Source: DATKIY01 sp035543875 (GTDB lineage Bacteria; Actinomycetota; Actinomycetes; JAHEKZ01). From it: DNA of 13,024 nucleotides. A program made the translations under genes and the position numbers. The notes beneath the pieces are model-generated. The model did no database searches. It had not been told where the DNA came from and saw only the letters and a program-made list of their open reading frames with translations. Position 1 is the first letter of the stretch; every line of letters starts with the position of its first letter. Positions 12,750 to 13,024 of the stretch are shown here, piece after piece. Location of the stretch: positions 1 to 13,024 of the forward strand of contig DATKIY010000021.1 in NCBI GenBank assembly GCA_035543875.1. Reading direction: 5' to 3'.

Positions 12750-13024
12750 ATGTCCACTTCTCGTGTCGTGTTTCTCCCAGGCACCGTGCTACCAGCCGAG
12801 TTGGCCTACGGCGGACTGCTACAAGCGCTGGGTCCAGTTGTCGACGCTCTGCCATTGGATCTCGCCGTTTACGACGGAGAAAGCCCTTCTGTCGACTACT
12901 CGCTCGATACCGAAGTGAAAAGCATTACTCAGGCTGTCGATGCGCGGGGTTGGGGTCGCTTTGATCTCGTCGGATACTCCGGGGGTGGTTCTGTTGCACT
13001 CGCGTTCGTCGCTCGGTACCCAGA
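12750..13024 (+). CDS. Alpha/beta hydrolase, N-terminal part (cut by window end)
   Basis: An open frame from ATG 12750 runs off the window; 91 codons are visible. RVVFLPGTVLPAELAY (5-20) is the first core strand and oxyanion-side loop of an alpha/beta hydrolase. FDLVGYSGGGSVALAFVARYP (71-91) is the nucleophile elbow, G-Y-S-G-G, with S77 as the expected catalytic serine. No signal peptide is seen, so it is probably cytoplasmic. Esterase, lipase or other hydrolase activity cannot be separated without the remainder. No Shine-Dalgarno is visible before ATG, and the promoter is unclear (TACTCT at 12731-12736 is a weak -10). In-frame GTG codons upstream give an unlikely arginine-rich peptide, so ATG is preferred. 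Confidence 0.85.
   Translation, partial: MSTSRVVFLPGTVLPAELAYGGLLQALGPVVDALPLDLAVYDGESPSVDYSLDTEVKSITQAVDARGWGRFDLVGYSGGGSVALAFVARYP

Noticed and set aside
1..13024. Mobile element, CRISPR array, tRNA or rRNA
   Set aside because: I saw no transposase or integrase motif, no regularly spaced repeats, and no RNA-gene signatures on either strand.

Overview
The window is 13 kb of ordinary-looking chromosome from a high-GC Gram-positive bacterium, most likely an actinobacterium. The evidence is the GC-rich codon use, frequent GTG and TTG starts, apparently leaderless genes, and several families I know mainly from Actinobacteria: a ThrE-type exporter, a GNAT protein with a long N-terminal part, and two conserved hypotheticals. 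I cannot name the genus. I see no rRNA, tRNA, CRISPR array, transposase or integrase, and nothing that marks a recent mobile element.

Layout, left to right. The 3' tip of an unknown gene (1-77) is followed by a secreted cupin-fold protein (+). Convergent to it is an orphan LuxR-type regulator (-). Next come a small basic conserved hypothetical (+) and, convergent with it, an alpha-helical conserved hypothetical (-). Then an MDR-family quinone reductase-like enzyme (+) has a well-formed promoter overlaid by inverted repeats. Convergent to that enzyme is a MarR-regulator/MFS drug-efflux operon (-) in which the two genes overlap. Divergent from marR is a ThrE-like threonine/serine exporter (+). 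On the minus strand follow a membrane GAF-GGDEF diguanylate cyclase and, upstream of it in transcription order, an APC-family amino acid permease. A GNAT acetyltransferase (+) diverges from the permease. A SAM-dependent methyltransferase and a secreted protein of unknown function form a minus-strand pair. The window ends inside an alpha/beta hydrolase gene (+).

How the genes work together. The clearest unit is marR-MFS, a self-regulated multidrug efflux cassette, with an exporter (ThrE-like) sharing its divergent control region. The permease and diguanylate cyclase are codirectional and 82 bp apart, so they may be cotranscribed, but no functional link is proven. The reductase beside the efflux operon fits a detoxification theme, by inference only.

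No complete new system is evident. The most interesting signals lie in control regions: (1) the reductase promoter with TTCAAGCA/TGCTTGAA repeats; (2) a leaderless marR promoter with an imperfect palindrome over the start codon; (3) a perfect 17-bp palindrome on the -35 box of the secreted-protein gene; (4) a hairpin in that gene's leader that would bury its ribosome-binding site. All starts, promoters and families were judged by eye; no database search was run.
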